NCBI RefSeq assembly: GCF_030247185.1
Contig: NC_080570.1
Span: 152,471,641-152,535,640, forward strand
Reading direction: 5' to 3'
Source of the DNA: Malaya genurostris
Taxonomy: Eukaryota > Arthropoda > Insecta > Diptera > Culicidae
Length of the DNA: 64,000 nt
Translations under genes and position numbers: made by a program
Shown here: positions 8,554 to 20,989 of the stretch, piece by piece
Numbering within the stretch: the stretch's first letter is position 1
Layout: each line of letters opens with the position of its first letter
The notes under the pieces: generated by a model
What the model was told of the DNA's origin: nothing
The model's database searches: none
What the model saw: only the letters and a program-made list of their open reading frames with translations

Positions 8554-11404
8554 GGGGAGAGGTGGCATGAAAGGGACATTTTTGATTTTAATATCGTTGT
8601 AAGAGATTGATGATATATTTAGATTAGGTTAGAGTCGAATAGAAAGCATTTATCATTAAACTATTAAAGTGAAATGCAATAACTGCCAATAGTAAAACCT
8701 TGGTTATTGAATTTCGCATTTTTGAAATATGTTTATTTTGTCCCTTTCATAAATTGACCGTATTGAAAGGGACGCAATAATTTATGAAAGGGACAGTACG
8801 TAATTCGAGGGAATATGTTGCAATAATTACATAAAAATCAAACTTAAAAGTGGCTGTCGCTAATTGTTATGCACACAAACACTTTTTTATAAACTTGAAC
8901 AGAAATTATTTTATAATACTGTTTTTCTCAGAAATAATGAAAAAAAATCTCCTTATTGTATAATGAAATATGTTCAAAATAAAAGACTAATCAACAGTAT
9001 CATACCTTTTTTTTAGATGTAGAATGCACTTGAAAAATATTAATTGTATTTTTCTTTGAAATCAATCAACAGCCTCCATAAAGTTTAATTAACTTTAGGA
9101 TTTTTTTTAATAACGGTTTTTGTTTTTTTGTCCTTTTTGTTACTTCTGGGTTTGTTTGATTCCTTATCGGTTATATAGCTTTTAAAAATTTGTTTCACAT
9201 GTTTTAAGGTTTGTTTCTCAGTCTTGGATGTTTTTTTCTTTAAGATATCCATCATGTTTTCTAAAAGCAATCTATCCTTTTCAGGGGTTTCAGTTATAAT
9301 TGTGGTTTTACCTTTACGTTGCTTTTTGGTACTTTTTCGAGGTGAAGCTTCAGGAAACGGCCGACAGGCTTCCGGAGATATTAGAACTGCAGTATCGTAA
9401 TATCCAGCTTGTGATTCATTCAGAGTAGAGGGTCGTGGTTCATTGAAAGCGGAAGATCCAAGTCCTGTCCCTTTTACGGTAGATGTTTCAGGTTGCGGCT
9501 CATTCGAAGCTGAAGATCTAAATTTAATCGCTTTTGTGGTAGAGGTTCCAGGTTGTGGCTCGCACAAAGTAGAGGAATAAGCTTGCGGTACACTTAAAAT
9601 GGAAGATGAAACTGTTCGAGCATTTTAATCAAGTTCAGGTTGATTAATAAGGTGAGATGATCTATGTGGCAGTTCTTCTTCACTTAAGATAGTCTGAGGT
9701 CGGTCTGTTACGAACGCAGGTAAAAAATCTACATCTGAGAAAATATTTTTATTAATTGGCCATGTCTCGGTGCTCTTGAAACCAGAAGTTATATTACATA
9801 TTCATATTAAAAGCAGCGTAGAATGCATCTTTAGCGAATTGAGCCACATTATAAATAGTGACAGTTTTGCCAGGGTTCGAAGTAATCCAGTCATTCATGC
9901 TAGCTCTATACCGAGGTTTGAAGGGTCCGAACACGGTCACATCGAAGGGTTGCAGGCGGTGACTGCAGTGAGGCGGAAAGGTTAGTATCATTATATTATT
10001 TGCTCGAGCATACAGCACTATATTAATAGTGATATAAGTCTTATGATTGTCGAGGACTATTAAAGCAGGTGATTTAGCATTAGGCTTGACAAAGTGAACA
10101 AAATGTTTTAAAGCTTTCAAAAAGCAATCTTCAGTTATCCAACCAGACACATTTGCGAGGCCTAGAGCACCCGTAGGACCATTTTCAAGCATATGTTCCT
10201 TGACATGAACACGCGGAAATATAAATACAGGAGGAATACTTCCGCCAGCGGCATTTGCGAAACCCAGCATAGTTACAAGCGAGCCACGTTCTGTTGAGCA
10301 GATTTGACCAACTCTTTTAACACCTGCTTGGGCAACTATCTTCGGTGCATTAGTGACTGTCGTGCATGCAGTTTCGTCTAAGTTCCATATCATACTTGGA
10401 GGGAAATTATGCTTTAAGTAACATTTCTCTAAGTTATCGAAAAAACTATGAACCTTGTGTCTATTGAAGCTCGTAGTTCTTGCTAGTGAAGTATTTTCTG
10501 GTTTTCTTACGCTCATCGAATCGTGCCTTTTTAAGAAACATTTAAGCTAATCTAGACTAGCTGTATTATTTTTTCCCCAAGAAGATGGTATTGTAAGATT
10601 TAATCGAACAGCATACTGATAAGCTAGTTCTCTTACTTGTTTAGTCGTCAAGCCATGGCACATTTTTGCAGATATCTTTAAGTAATCTGCCAAAGAGCAT
10701 TCTTGGTTTACCGTGAAAACTTTTTTATTGCCAATGTTTGGTTCATAAACAAATGAAGTACATCCCGAAGCTTTTGCTTTTGTGACCAGTCTGTGCAATT
10801 GGGATTTGCTTATATTGATTATCTTCGCAGCCGATCTCAAAGAAATGCCTTTTTGTAACACTTCATTCACTGCCTCTTCAATTTTGTGTGCATCAACCCG
10901 AATTCTCTTTGTAGGTGGCATTTTTAATCTTAAAGGATGCAAAAACTTTATTAGAAACCATGTGTAAAAAGCAGTTTTGGAAGGGACAGCTATGAAGGGG
11001 ACGTCCCATTCATAGCCGTTTGATGTGTCCCTTTCATAAATATCGTATTAAATTTGAAAACCTAACCACAAAATCTACAATATTAAATAAATGTTTACAT
11101 ACCTTATGTTTTCGTATGTGTAGATATTCAGCCTATCTTTAACAGTAATTCATAGGTAAATAATAAACTTGCAGCATTCGATAAAACGTTTCACAATAAT
11201 TACAGTAAAATTACTTTTGATATTCTTTATCAACACTCGCAGGAATTCGCCATGTTTGAAATGACAAATATAAAGTTTACCGCGAACGATCCTGTGTCAG
11301 GGTTGCCATACGATAGAAATAGTGTTGTTTTAAAACTGTTTTCATTTTACGGGTTACTCGAATTGTCCCTTTCAATACGTGTCCCTTTCATGCCACCTCT
11401 CCCC
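8554..11404 (-). mobile_element. pogo-like DNA transposon, complete ends
   Basis: Perfect 25-bp terminal inverted repeats lie at 8554-8578 (GGGGAGAGGTGGCATGAAAG...) and 11380-11404. TA is immediately outside each (8552-8553, 11405-11406). The flanks belong to one dispersed repeat, so the empty site can be read. The minus strand carries a transposase of the DDE_1/CENP-B type in three pieces. The word GAAAGGGAC occurs repeatedly inside both ends (about 8747, 8764, 8785, 11026 and 11364) as well as in the terminal repeats. Confidence 0.9.
9085..10942 (-). pseudogene. pogo-like transposase, two stops and one frameshift
   Basis: The N-terminal piece (10942-10547) starts MHPLRLKMPPTKRIRVD. It carries a Psq-type helix-turn-helix (ISLRSAAKIINISKSQLHRLV) and the start of the CENP-B-like DNA-binding region. 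It is broken by TAG at 10549-10547, with the same frame continuing beyond, so this is a nonsense mutation rather than an intron. The DDE_1 catalytic domain (to 9794) has the boxes MIWNLDETA, LIVLDNHKTY and RLQPFDVTVFGPFK. The second and third Asp are separated by 35 residues. A frameshift near 9795 leads into GFKSTETWP, a second stop (9627-9625), and a lysine-rich tail with PEACRPFPEASPRK to 9085. The order matches insect pogo/Tigger-like transposases. Few lesions and intact element ends suggest fairly recent inactivation. A domesticated gene is unlikely given the stops. Confidence 0.85.
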
Positions 11405-11770
11405 TACAATGGTATAAGTGACGTATCCGAAAAATCGCACGTTTTTCTTGACGTTCAATTTTCTCGGAGATGGCTGAACCGTGCTTGGACTCGAATAGTT
11501 AGCGAAAGCTATTATTAGTTTACTAAATAGATTATATGCTCCAACGGCTGTCACTTACGGTTCCGGAGATATGATGGTATAAATTACGTAAACGGCAAAA
11601 TTTATGTTTTTTTTCGGATATGGATGAGCCGAATTCAATGATGGTTCGTTCGATACTAATATTGGGTTGTGTATCGAGTTCGAAGAACGTATGGCTGACA
11701 CTTTAAGTATTAGAGATGCAATCGCATAAGTGACGTAACCGACAAATCAAGTTTTTTTTCTATTCGCACA
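11405..11770 (+). repeat. Dispersed repeat copy B, right part
   Basis: It continues the repeat interrupted at 8551: 'atggtataagtgacgt' occurs at the junction and again at about 11573 and 11725 as internal repeats, with 'tctcggagatggctgaaccg' between. Confidence 0.6.
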
Positions 11771-11859
11771 ATTATTCAAAAAATTGACCAATAGTTATAC
11801 TGAAAGGCTTAAAGAAAGATTCATGGTAACAAAATCGTTGTCAACGTGGTTTGAACAAA

Positions 11860-14800
11860 CTTTAATTTTCACCAAGATTTTTTTTTTTTATTTGATTTAG
11901 GAACTTGCAAAAATATCGAGATTTCCGAAATCGTAAATTTTTTTTGAAGCCAGCAAAAAACGAATACACTGAGGTCACTTTTCGGGCAGGGGATACGACT
12001 GCGCGAAAAACTGCACAAAAAAACGCGTAATTTCGGAAATCCGCGTTAAAAACCGTGACAAAAAAATATTTTTTTTCGCTTCCGAATATCTTAGATATGC
12101 TTGAAACGTCCACATCTGAAGTAATCCGAGCATTTCGATTTTTTTTTAATTCCAAAAGTCAGAATTGTATGAAACATTGAGATATGGAGTAATCTCAAAA
12201 ATAAAATTTTTAGAAAAAATTACTTTGGGATTTAAAAATATATTCAGATATCCGAAATCGATTTTTTATGTCAAATGTCTTGGAAATGCATGAAACGGCC
12301 AAATCTTGTGTAATTTTAAATTTTTTTTTATAAATATCAACTTTTTAGATTTAAAATTTTTTTTGAGATTTCCGAAATCGAAATTTTTATGTGTTGAAAT
12401 ATGGTGCAATGATCTAGAAATGCATCAAACATTGAAATATGGTGCAATCTCAAGAAAATATATTTAAAAAAATACTTTGGGACTTAAACATATTTTGAGA
12501 AATCCGAAATCGTATTATTTGTGATGCCAAATGTCTTAGAAATTCATGAAACATTGAGATATAGTGTAATAACAGAAGAAAATTTTTTGGAAAAAACGAC
12601 TTTGGGACAAAAAACAATTTGAGATTCCCGAAATCTATTTTTTTTATGCCACATGTCTTAGAAATTAACATGCATTAAGAAGTCGAAATTTGGTGTAATC
12701 TCAAAAAAAAAATTTTTTCTTTGAAAATAATCGATTATGGGATTTAAAAAAAATTGAGATTATCGAAATCGATTTTTTTTTGTGATGCCAAATGTCTTAG
12801 AAGTTCATGAAACATTGAGATAAAGTTTAATCTTTAAAAAAAAATTTTAGAAAAACTACTTTGGGACTTGAAAAAAATTTGAGATTCCCGAAACCGATTT
12901 TATATATCAAATGTCTTAGAAATGGATGAAACGGCCGTTGTGTAATCTAAAAAAAAAATTTTTGAGAAAAATCGACTGGGATTTAAAAAAAAATTCAAAT
13001 TTCCGAAATCGTATTTTTTTGGGATGCCAAATGTCTTAGGAACGCATGAAATGGCAAAATCTTGTGTAATTTTTTTTAACCAACTATGGGATTTCAAAAA
13101 TTTTGATATTTCCGAAATCGAAATTTGTTTGTGATGCCAAATGTCTTAGAAATTCATGAAACATTGAGATATGGTGTAATAGCAAAAAAAAATTTTTTGG
13201 AAAAAACGACTTTGAGACTTGAAAAAAACTGAGATTTCCGGAATCGATTTTTTTATGTCAAATGTCTTAGAAATGCATGAAACGTCCAAATCTGGTGTTA
13301 TCTGAAAAAAAAATTCTCGAGCAAAATCGACTTTGGGATTTAAAAAAAAATGAGATTTCCGAAATCGAAGTTTTTTTTTGAAATGCCAAATGTCATAGAA
13401 ATGCATAAAACATTGAGATAAAGAGTAATCTCAAAAATAAAATTGTTGAATAGAATAACTTTGGGACTTAAAAATATTTTTAAATATCCGAAATCGATTT
13501 TTTTTATATCAAATGTCTTAGAAATGCATGAATTGGTCAAATCTTGTGTAATCTAAAAATTTTTTTTTGAAAAAAATCAATTTTGGGATTTAAAGAAAAA
13601 ATTGAGATTTCCGAAATCGAAATTTTTTTGTGATACCAAATGTTCTCGAAATGCATCAAACATTGAAAGATGGTGTAATGTTAAAAAATTTTTTTTCAAG
13701 AAAAAATTACTTTGGCACTTAAAAATATTTTGAGATTTTCGAAATCGATTTTTTTTATGTCAAATGTCTTAGAAATGTAATTTCAAAATAAAGTTTTTTT
13801 TTTGAGGAAAATCGACATTGGAATTAAAAATAATTTTTACATTTCCGAAATCGATTTTTTTTTGTGATGCCAAATGTCTTCAGGAATCAGAACAAACTGG
13901 CTCAAATGGCACGTTCCCCTTGATATTTGGCGATTTTTTGTGATGCCAAATATCTTAAAAATTCATGAAACGTCCAAATCTGGTGTAATGTATAAAAAAA
14001 ATTTTTTTTTGAGAAAAATCGACTGAGATTTTTGAAATCGAATTTTTTTTGTGATGCTAAATGTCTTAAAAATTCATGAAAAATTGGGATATGGTGTAAC
14101 AACAAAAAATTTTTTTTTGGAAAACGACTTTGGGATCTGAAAAAAATGTGAGATTTCTGAAATCGATTTTTTTATGTCAAATGTCTTAGAAATGCATGAA
14201 ACGGCCAAATCTTGTGCAATCTCAAATTTTTTTTAATGACCAACTTTGGGATTTAAAGAAAAAATTGAGATTTCCGAATAGAAATTTTTTTCTGTGATGC
14301 CTAATGTCTTAGAAATGCATTAAAAAGTTCAAATCTGGTGTAATCTGAAAAAAATTTGAATAATTGAGTTTGGGATTTATATTATTTTGCGATTTCCGAA
14401 ATCGATTTTTTTTGTGATGCCTATTTTTTTTTAATGCTTGAAACATTGAGATATGGAGCAATCTTTGAAAAAATTTTTTGGAAAAAACGACTTTGGGACT
14501 TGAAAAAAATTTGAGATTTCCGAAACCGATTTTTTTTTAATGTCAAATGTCTTAGAAATGATACGGCAAAATCTTGAGTAATCTTGAACAATTTTTTTTT
14601 GAAAAAATCAACTGGGATTCAATAAAAATTTGAGATTTCCGAAATCGATTTTTTTTGTGGTGCCAAATGTTTTGGAAATTCATGAAACATCGAGATATGG
14701 TGTAATCTAAAAAAAACATTTTGGAAAAATCGACTTTGGGACTTGAAAAAAAATTGAGATTTCCGAAATCGATTTTTTTTGTCAAATGTCTTAGAAATGC

Positions 14801-15470
14801 ATGAAACATCCAAATCTGGTGCAATCCAAAAAAAATCGACTTTGTGATCAAAAAAAAATTTCAGATTTCCGTAATCGATTATCTTTTATGATGTCTAATG
14901 TCTTAGAAATGCATTAAGAAATCCAAATATGGTGTAATCTCGAAAAAAAATTTTTTTTTAATTGACTGGGATTTAATTTTTTTTTTTTAGATTTCCGAAA
15001 TTGATTTTTTTTGTGATACCAAATATCTTTGAAATGCATTAAACATTGAGATATGGTGTAGTCTAAAAAAAAGTATATGGAAAAAAAATTACTTTGGGAC
15101 TTAAATAAAATTTTGAGATTTCCGAAACCGAATTTTTTTTCATGTCAAATGTCTTAGAAATTCAAGAAACGTCAATATCTGGTGTTACCTAAAAAGATTT
15201 TTTTTTTGAGAAAAATCAACTTTGGAAATAAAAAAAAATGAGATTTCGATTTTTTTTATGCCGAATGTTCAGATCTGGTGTAATCTAAAAAAAAATGTTT
15301 TTAATAAAAAACGACTGCTAATTTGAGATCGTTTAACTTCTGAATTCCGCGTAGAAAAAAAAAAACAATGCAAAATTGAAGAAAATGTCAAATGTCTTAG
15401 AAATGCATAAAACGTCCATATATGGTGTAATCTGAACAACATTTTTTCCTTTAAAACATTGTATTTAAAC
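11860..15470. repeat. Satellite array of about 122-bp monomers, roughly 26 copies
   Basis: The word 'aaatgtcttagaaatgcatg' and variants recur at about 12275, 12412, 12532, 12652, 12793, 12908, 13030, 13140, 13262, 13388, 13512 and so on to about 15391. The average spacing is about 122-125 bp. Each monomer runs: GTCTTAGAAATGCATGAAAC, AATCTGGTGTAATCT, A/T runs, CGACTTTGGGATT, GAGATTTCCGAAATCGA, T run, GTGATGCC. Identity between monomers is moderate and indels sit in the homopolymers. Near 11965 there is a CACTGAGGTC end, linking the array to the MITE family. All reading frames here are short and chance. Confidence 0.85.
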
Positions 15471-16535
15471 AAAACTGCATAAACTTATAAACCGGCTAAA
15501 TGGACAGAAAATATTTACAATAAAATACGTTAAGCTTTCATTTCAATGGAAAATCAGATTCATATATTTCGAAAGCCACAAGCACCCATCTACGGAAAAT
15601 CACGAATCAGTCCACTCAGACAAAACAATGCGTATCTCCCACACATCGATCATCATCCAGTAATTGGAGTTCCGATATCACAATTATTGTACGATTTTGA
15701 AATGCCAAGAATTTAGATTTAATCACAGTTTTGACGGTATATTCATTGGCTAGTGCAACGGTCTGACTTATTCTAGTTCAAATAAGTTAAATAAACACCA
15801 TTTCAATAGCTCAATTTAAATAAAAATTTGCTGCCAGACGAGAGATGCACCGTCGTAGGTGGTAACCCTAATTTCTGTGTCGATTGAAAGAGGGAAGGTC
15901 AAACAAAAAGTAAGATTAGTTGCAACTGCATTTATTTGCTGTCTTTTCTCTGTTGAATCATCGATTTCCCATGTCCCGAGGAAGCCTTCGGCAGGAGCTG
16001 AAGTGCTGTTTTGTACTTCTTTTTAAATGTGCCTCTAGATTCCAATCGCTCTGTAGATGAAAATAGAAAAATTGCTTTATTATTGACAATGTTGAGAAAC
16101 TGTAATTTTTTTTTATTATGGATCAAGGATCAAGACAATCTTGAAAATGTCCTCATTCCTCACGTCCAGAAATTCTAACTAATTAAATCATTACCCATTT
16201 AGCTCCAGATTAGTGTCTCGGGCGGAAGATACCGAACTCTCAAAAGGTATCAATCCATAACAGTTTAATTTAAGAGGTTTGAACGGTAGCCCGTAGGAAA
16301 AAAGGCTCCGGTATCCATCACCTTGAAAAAGGTCTTGAGCAAACCGAGAGCTACGGAGCAAACCGAAGCTCCGGCAGGTACAGAAATAAATCATCCAAAA
16401 TTAACCGTTTAACTACACTGAAAATCCATTTTCCACGAACCCTTGTTAAGGTGAAAGATGACAGAAAGGTGGTGGAACGTGTTTTCCCTTAAGTAATACT
16501 GAATATCGATTTGATTACGTTGGATCGATATGACC
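15471..16535. other. Unassigned sequence
   Basis: No gene or known repeat recognised. Short frames at 15932-16126 and 16191-16394 (minus) show no family motif. Confidence 0.35.
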
Positions 16536-16830
16536 CGGACTAACGCCACACTCCACGTCGGTTATAAAACTTCATTAGGCCTCTGCCGAGGTGCCGGTAG
16601 ACCGCCGCGGCAAAAAACGAGCTGACGTGCAATTTTTCCTCTCCCTCCGATACAAACCTCGACTTGCGAAACCTCGACGCTCTCCGTGTCTCGAAATAGA
16701 AAAAGAAGATAAAAAGAAATGTATCATCAAACGCCAATAGCCTCACGACTCGTCGACCTCACGGCAGAACACGTAATCCCTCCCTCTGACTGAAAACGAA
16801 ACAAATTAATTAATTGCTAATAATTCATCT
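16536..16830. other. GC-richer island followed by TAAT-rich segment
   Basis: About 16550-16790 is GC-richer and non-repetitive. At 16800-16830 the run attaattaattgctaataat holds several TAAT cores of the kind bound by homeodomains. This could be conserved non-coding DNA but is not proven. Confidence 0.3.
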
Positions 16831-19090
16831 GGCGTTGCTCGATTTGAAAGGTGCTTAAAGGTGTTCTGAGTAAATACAAGGGGGGAACTGGGGTGGCAGC
16901 AGATTCGGGCAGTCAGCAAAAAAGTGGGTTGTAATTTCTTAAATTTGCTACAGCGGAGAAAAGTCGATCTACTTTAGTGAAGAAGCACCGTTTGGAAATT
17001 TACCCTGTGAAGAGATGATAGGTTTTTATGGAGGAGGTCTTTTTTTATTTGGTATTGAACGGAAGAGAATTCGATCGTCTCTCTCTCTCGACAAAAGGGC
17101 CTATTTGCAAATGATTAACTATTCAATATGAAAAAATAATAACAGCCAATCGATGAGTGCAAAAAAAGGCTATAAAACATTCACTATATTTAACAAAAAG
17201 ACCGCGAGCAAGTGAACAAAAAAAAGTTTCAATCCCTGAAGAAGATTATCATAAATTGTCGAAACGTTGGAAAGAATTTAAATATTTGTTCCAAATTTAG
17301 TCGAACAAAAAAATTCTATCTACAAACCACACAAAAGCCGTAAGAAACTTTTACGTTTTGAACCCCAATCAGCATAGTATTTTGGCTCGATTTGTTTTTA
17401 GCACCGTTCCTTTTTGGCAACATAGTTGTTCGACGGTGACGTGTTTCATCTTGTATTGGATTATCAGCATCATCTTCGAATTCAAAGTTATAACCCATAC
17501 ATTTTTATAGCTGAAAATCGAAATTACAACTCACTTTTTGCTGAATCGAAATTTTCATATAACTCAAATATATTCAAGAAAATATGTATATTTATTAAAA
17601 TTTTTCTGTTCATTTTAATAAATATTTTGTTCTATTTATTTTAATAAATCAATCCGATTACGGTTCTTTCTCGTCATAACATGGGTCTCAAAGTTGCATA
17701 TAGCTTATCATTTTCTTAGTGGTGGTGCATGTTGAACCGCTAAGTTGCACTAGCTAATCAATGTGAACTGCTATCACACTGAAAATTCGTAGACGAAAAA
17801 AAGTGATGTATATATTTTTTTCGGATTCTGAGATCTCCTATAATTCTGTATTATAATTGTGAAATTTAAAAAAATACAAATCCATATGGCAAACCATCAA
17901 GAACTTGCAAACACGTTAAACAGTTGTATTTTTTTCTCAAGTGTAGTACTAAATAAAAAGATCCATTAATTTTCTTCTGCTGTCAACGGATGCAATTCAT
18001 TTCGCATCTATTTTCGTGTGTGCTGAACAACGGTTTGCTTCTTTAGATGAGTTTTTGTGCTTTTGTTTCTTGAGCAGAAAAACCGTTGTTCAGCTGCAGT
18101 TTCGGACAGCTTGATTCATTAGAGCCCCCTTTGTTTGCAGTTGTCTGAACCAAATTTGCAGGTCACGCATGCGGTACACACAATAGCACCGGAAAATTAG
18201 CTCACGTAATACCACAGGCCCATCGATCATGGATGTGAGTTGTTGTTTGTTTGAGCAGCTTCATATTATGTATTATTGTTTTTTTTTAATTTCCAGAGCT
18301 TGAAAATAGATGGCGCAATCAGTGAAAGTTTTAACATTTGTCAGTAACATTTAAATATGTTTCCATGGTTTTTTCTAGGGAAACAAATTTTTGTAGGAAT
18401 GTTGCAGTATTATTTATAATATGAAGAAATGTGTTGTCTTAAGCTTATAGCTGGATCTTTGAAATTTATTGAGTGGAATATACAGCTGAATCATTGAGCC
18501 GTGAACAGCAGTTCAAACTGTTTTTTTTGTAAATGAGTTTTAAGGCTGATTAAATGAAAAATTTGCTGGAAAATTAAGCAAAAATTATATCAAATTATTT
18601 CAAGACGACTACGCACGACCACATATTACGGCTCCGATCAAAAAGTGTTTGAATAATAAAAATAGAGAAATCCAACCTAACCCACCTTACAGTCAAGATT
18701 CCGGCCCCATCCGACTACCACATTGTTTCTATAGATGCAAAATGCTCCTACCAGAACACGCTTAATACATTTTAGTGGAAAGAATCAATTTGGTTCGGTA
18801 AAAACCAATTTTCAGGAGGTTTAGGAAAAAATATAGGTTCCGATGAACTAAGAATAAAAGTTGGTGACTAGTTACTGTGCAAACTTTGGTTCAAATGTCA
18901 AGGGAAAAAATATGGAAGAATTAAGAATTTGTGATTAATTATTTTTTATTTGTAGAATTTTTATGAAAATTCTAAACTCGACTTTTTGTAGCTTTTGAAT
19001 TAGTTCGAATTTGTCCTTAACATCATTAATTAACCATTTTGACTGTAGTCATACTTTTGAAATAGGCCCTTTTCAAAAGTATGACTATGT
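16831..19090. other. Mostly unassigned sequence with small repeat scraps
   Basis: It contains a fold-back-family scrap at 17222-17285 and a 29-nt segment at 17398-17426 shared with about 58306-58334 (27 of 29 identical). A scrap of the aactgct/gaagacgaaa repeat family lies at about 17705-17795. A perfect 15-bp inverted repeat is present (18022-18036 with 18080-18094, sequence GCTGAACAACGGTTT). No gene recognised. Confidence 0.4.
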
Positions 19091-19094
19091 AAGC

Positions 19095-19455
19095 TCACTG
19101 AGGTCTTTTTTACGCGAGTTTTTGTGTGGTATTTTTTATGCGAATTTTTAAAGTTATCCGGTTTGCTTGTTTCGTTTTAGAAATGCATTAAACGTCGAGA
19201 TCTGGTGTTATCCTAAATTTTTTTCAAGTCAACTCTGACAATTTTTTTTTTTTAGAAAAACGTGATCTGAACGTTTCTTGCATTTCAAAAATATTTGGCA
19301 TCAAAAAAAATTCTTAAGTTTTGCGGTTTTTTTACGCGGATTTCCGAAGTTATAAGCGTTGAGACCGCGTCGAAATTTAAAAAAAAATATTCTCGATAAC
19401 ACCAGAATTCGATGTATCATGAGTTTTTAGGACATCTGGAAACAAAAAATTGTTT
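19095..19455. repeat. CACTGAGGTC-family MITE copy, one clear end
   Basis: It starts CACTGAGGTCTTTTTTACGCG and contains 'ttagaaatgcattaaacgtcgagatctggtgtt' and 'acgcggatttccgaagttat', the shared interior words. The opposite end is not recognisable. Confidence 0.6.
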
Positions 19456-19565
19456 TCCGGAAAACCCCTAGCTTTACACCTCTAGCTATACCCCCCTCGT
19501 GTCAGCTCAACGACGATCGGAAAATACCAGAGCTAACTAAGCCATAGAAACCATTGCCTTAGGGA

Positions 19566-20268
19566 TTATGGCCATTTCGCCGAAAGCCATTTCACCGAAC
19601 GGGTCATTTCGTCGAATGTCATTTCGCCGAATGCCATTCCACCGAAAGCTATTTCGTCGAATGTCATTTCGCCGAATGTCATTTCACCGAAAACCATTTC
19701 GCCGAATGTCATTTCATCGAAAGCCATTTCGCCGAATGTCATTTCACCGAAAACCATTTCGCCGAACGGGTCATTTAGTCGAATGTCATTTCGCCGAATG
19801 TCATTTCACCGAAAACCATTTCGCCGAATGTCATTTCACCGAAAGCCATTTCACCGAACGGGCCATTTAGTCGAATGTCATTTCGCCGAATGCCATTTCA
19901 CCGAAAGCTATTTCGTCGAATGTCATTTCACCGAAAACCATTTCGCCGAAAGCCGTTTCACCGAACGGGCCATTTCGTCGAATGCCATTTCACCGAAAGC
20001 TATTTCGTCGAATGTCATTTCACCTAAAACCATTTCGTCGAATGTCATTTCACCGAAAACCATTTCGCCGAAAGCCATTTCACCGAACGGGCCATTTAGT
20101 CGAATGTCATTTCGCTGAATGTTATTTCACCGAAAGCTATTTCGTCGAATGTCATTTCACCGAAAACCATTTCGCCGAATGTCATTTCACCGAAAACCAT
20201 TTCGCCGAATGTCATTTCACCGAAAACCATTTCGCCGAATGTCATTTCACCGAAAGCCATTTCGTCGT
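19566..20268 (+). repeat. 15-bp tandem array, unit YCATTTCRYCGAAWR, about 47 units
   Basis: Units such as TCATTTCGCCGAATG, CCATTTCACCGAAAA and CTATTTCGTCGAATG follow each other in a 15-bp register, with occasional 17-bp units (CCGAACGGG). Because 15 is divisible by 3, several frames stay open across the whole array and mimic five-residue-repeat proteins. These are not genes. Confidence 0.9.
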
Positions 20269-20740
20269 CGAAAGGATAATTTCACTGATTTCTTCAATTG
20301 TCTTTCAAGAGAATACCAAATGAAAGATGATAGTGTTTGTTTGCCTGGTTTTGTTGACCATAAATTCATTTCCCTGTGTTTAATCTCAAAAATATAGTAT
20401 ACTTTTTTAGATTGTTTCATGATCTGCAGAACAAAATTCCCAAGAAAACTTATTGATTTTTTTAACTACTTAGCATTAAAGCATTTCCTTTGGTGTGTCT
20501 ACCAAGCAAATCATTGCAGTATTTTCCGTTAACCCAGTGCAAATGAAAAAATATTTAATGTGGCTTCGCATGCTCGTGTGCTACCTAATTAAACCAAAGA
20601 AACCTAGCTTTGAGTAGACAGAAAAAACGAGGCGCCACGTCAAATGTCCAGGACATATAAAAACAAGTAAATATTTATGATGAATGGACAGAATTTGTAT
20701 TGTTCTAATTAATAATGTGATGTGTTCGAAATTACCCTTT

Positions 20741-20842
20741 CGGTGAAATGTCCCTTTCGGCGAAATGGCCCTTTCCTTAAAGCGACTTTCGGCAAAATGG
20801 CATTCGGTGAACCGACTTTCGGCGAAATGACCCGCCCTCTTG
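20741..20842 (-). repeat. Inverted counterpart of the 15-bp array
   Basis: The words 'cggtgaaatgtccctttcggcgaaatgg' are the reverse complement of the units at 19566-20268. It ends near 'gaaatgacccgcc'. A weaker piece follows at 20940-20990. With the forward array it forms a spaced inverted repeat about 1.3 kb overall. Confidence 0.7.
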
Positions 20843-20989
20843 CCTTAAAACTAGCATTGCATTTACGGTTATTTTATCATACTTCAAAATTAGATGATAT
20901 CTGTGCCCTGTTCGATATTTTAAGTTGAAAAATTCGTTCGATGAAATGACCATTTTCGAAGAAACAACTTTCGACCAAACGACCCGCTT

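Noticed and set aside
10517..10549. Intron between the two pogo-like transposase pieces
   Set aside because: The two pieces are in the same frame across a single TAG, with no splice signals; a nonsense mutation explains it.
11860..15470. CRISPR-like regular repeats
   Set aside because: The monomers are contiguous and diverged, with no unique spacers of constant length, and the sequence is eukaryotic.
19566..20397. Several overlapping frames of 60-113 codons with five-residue repeats
   Set aside because: They are products of the 15-bp tandem array, open on both strands and in several frames.
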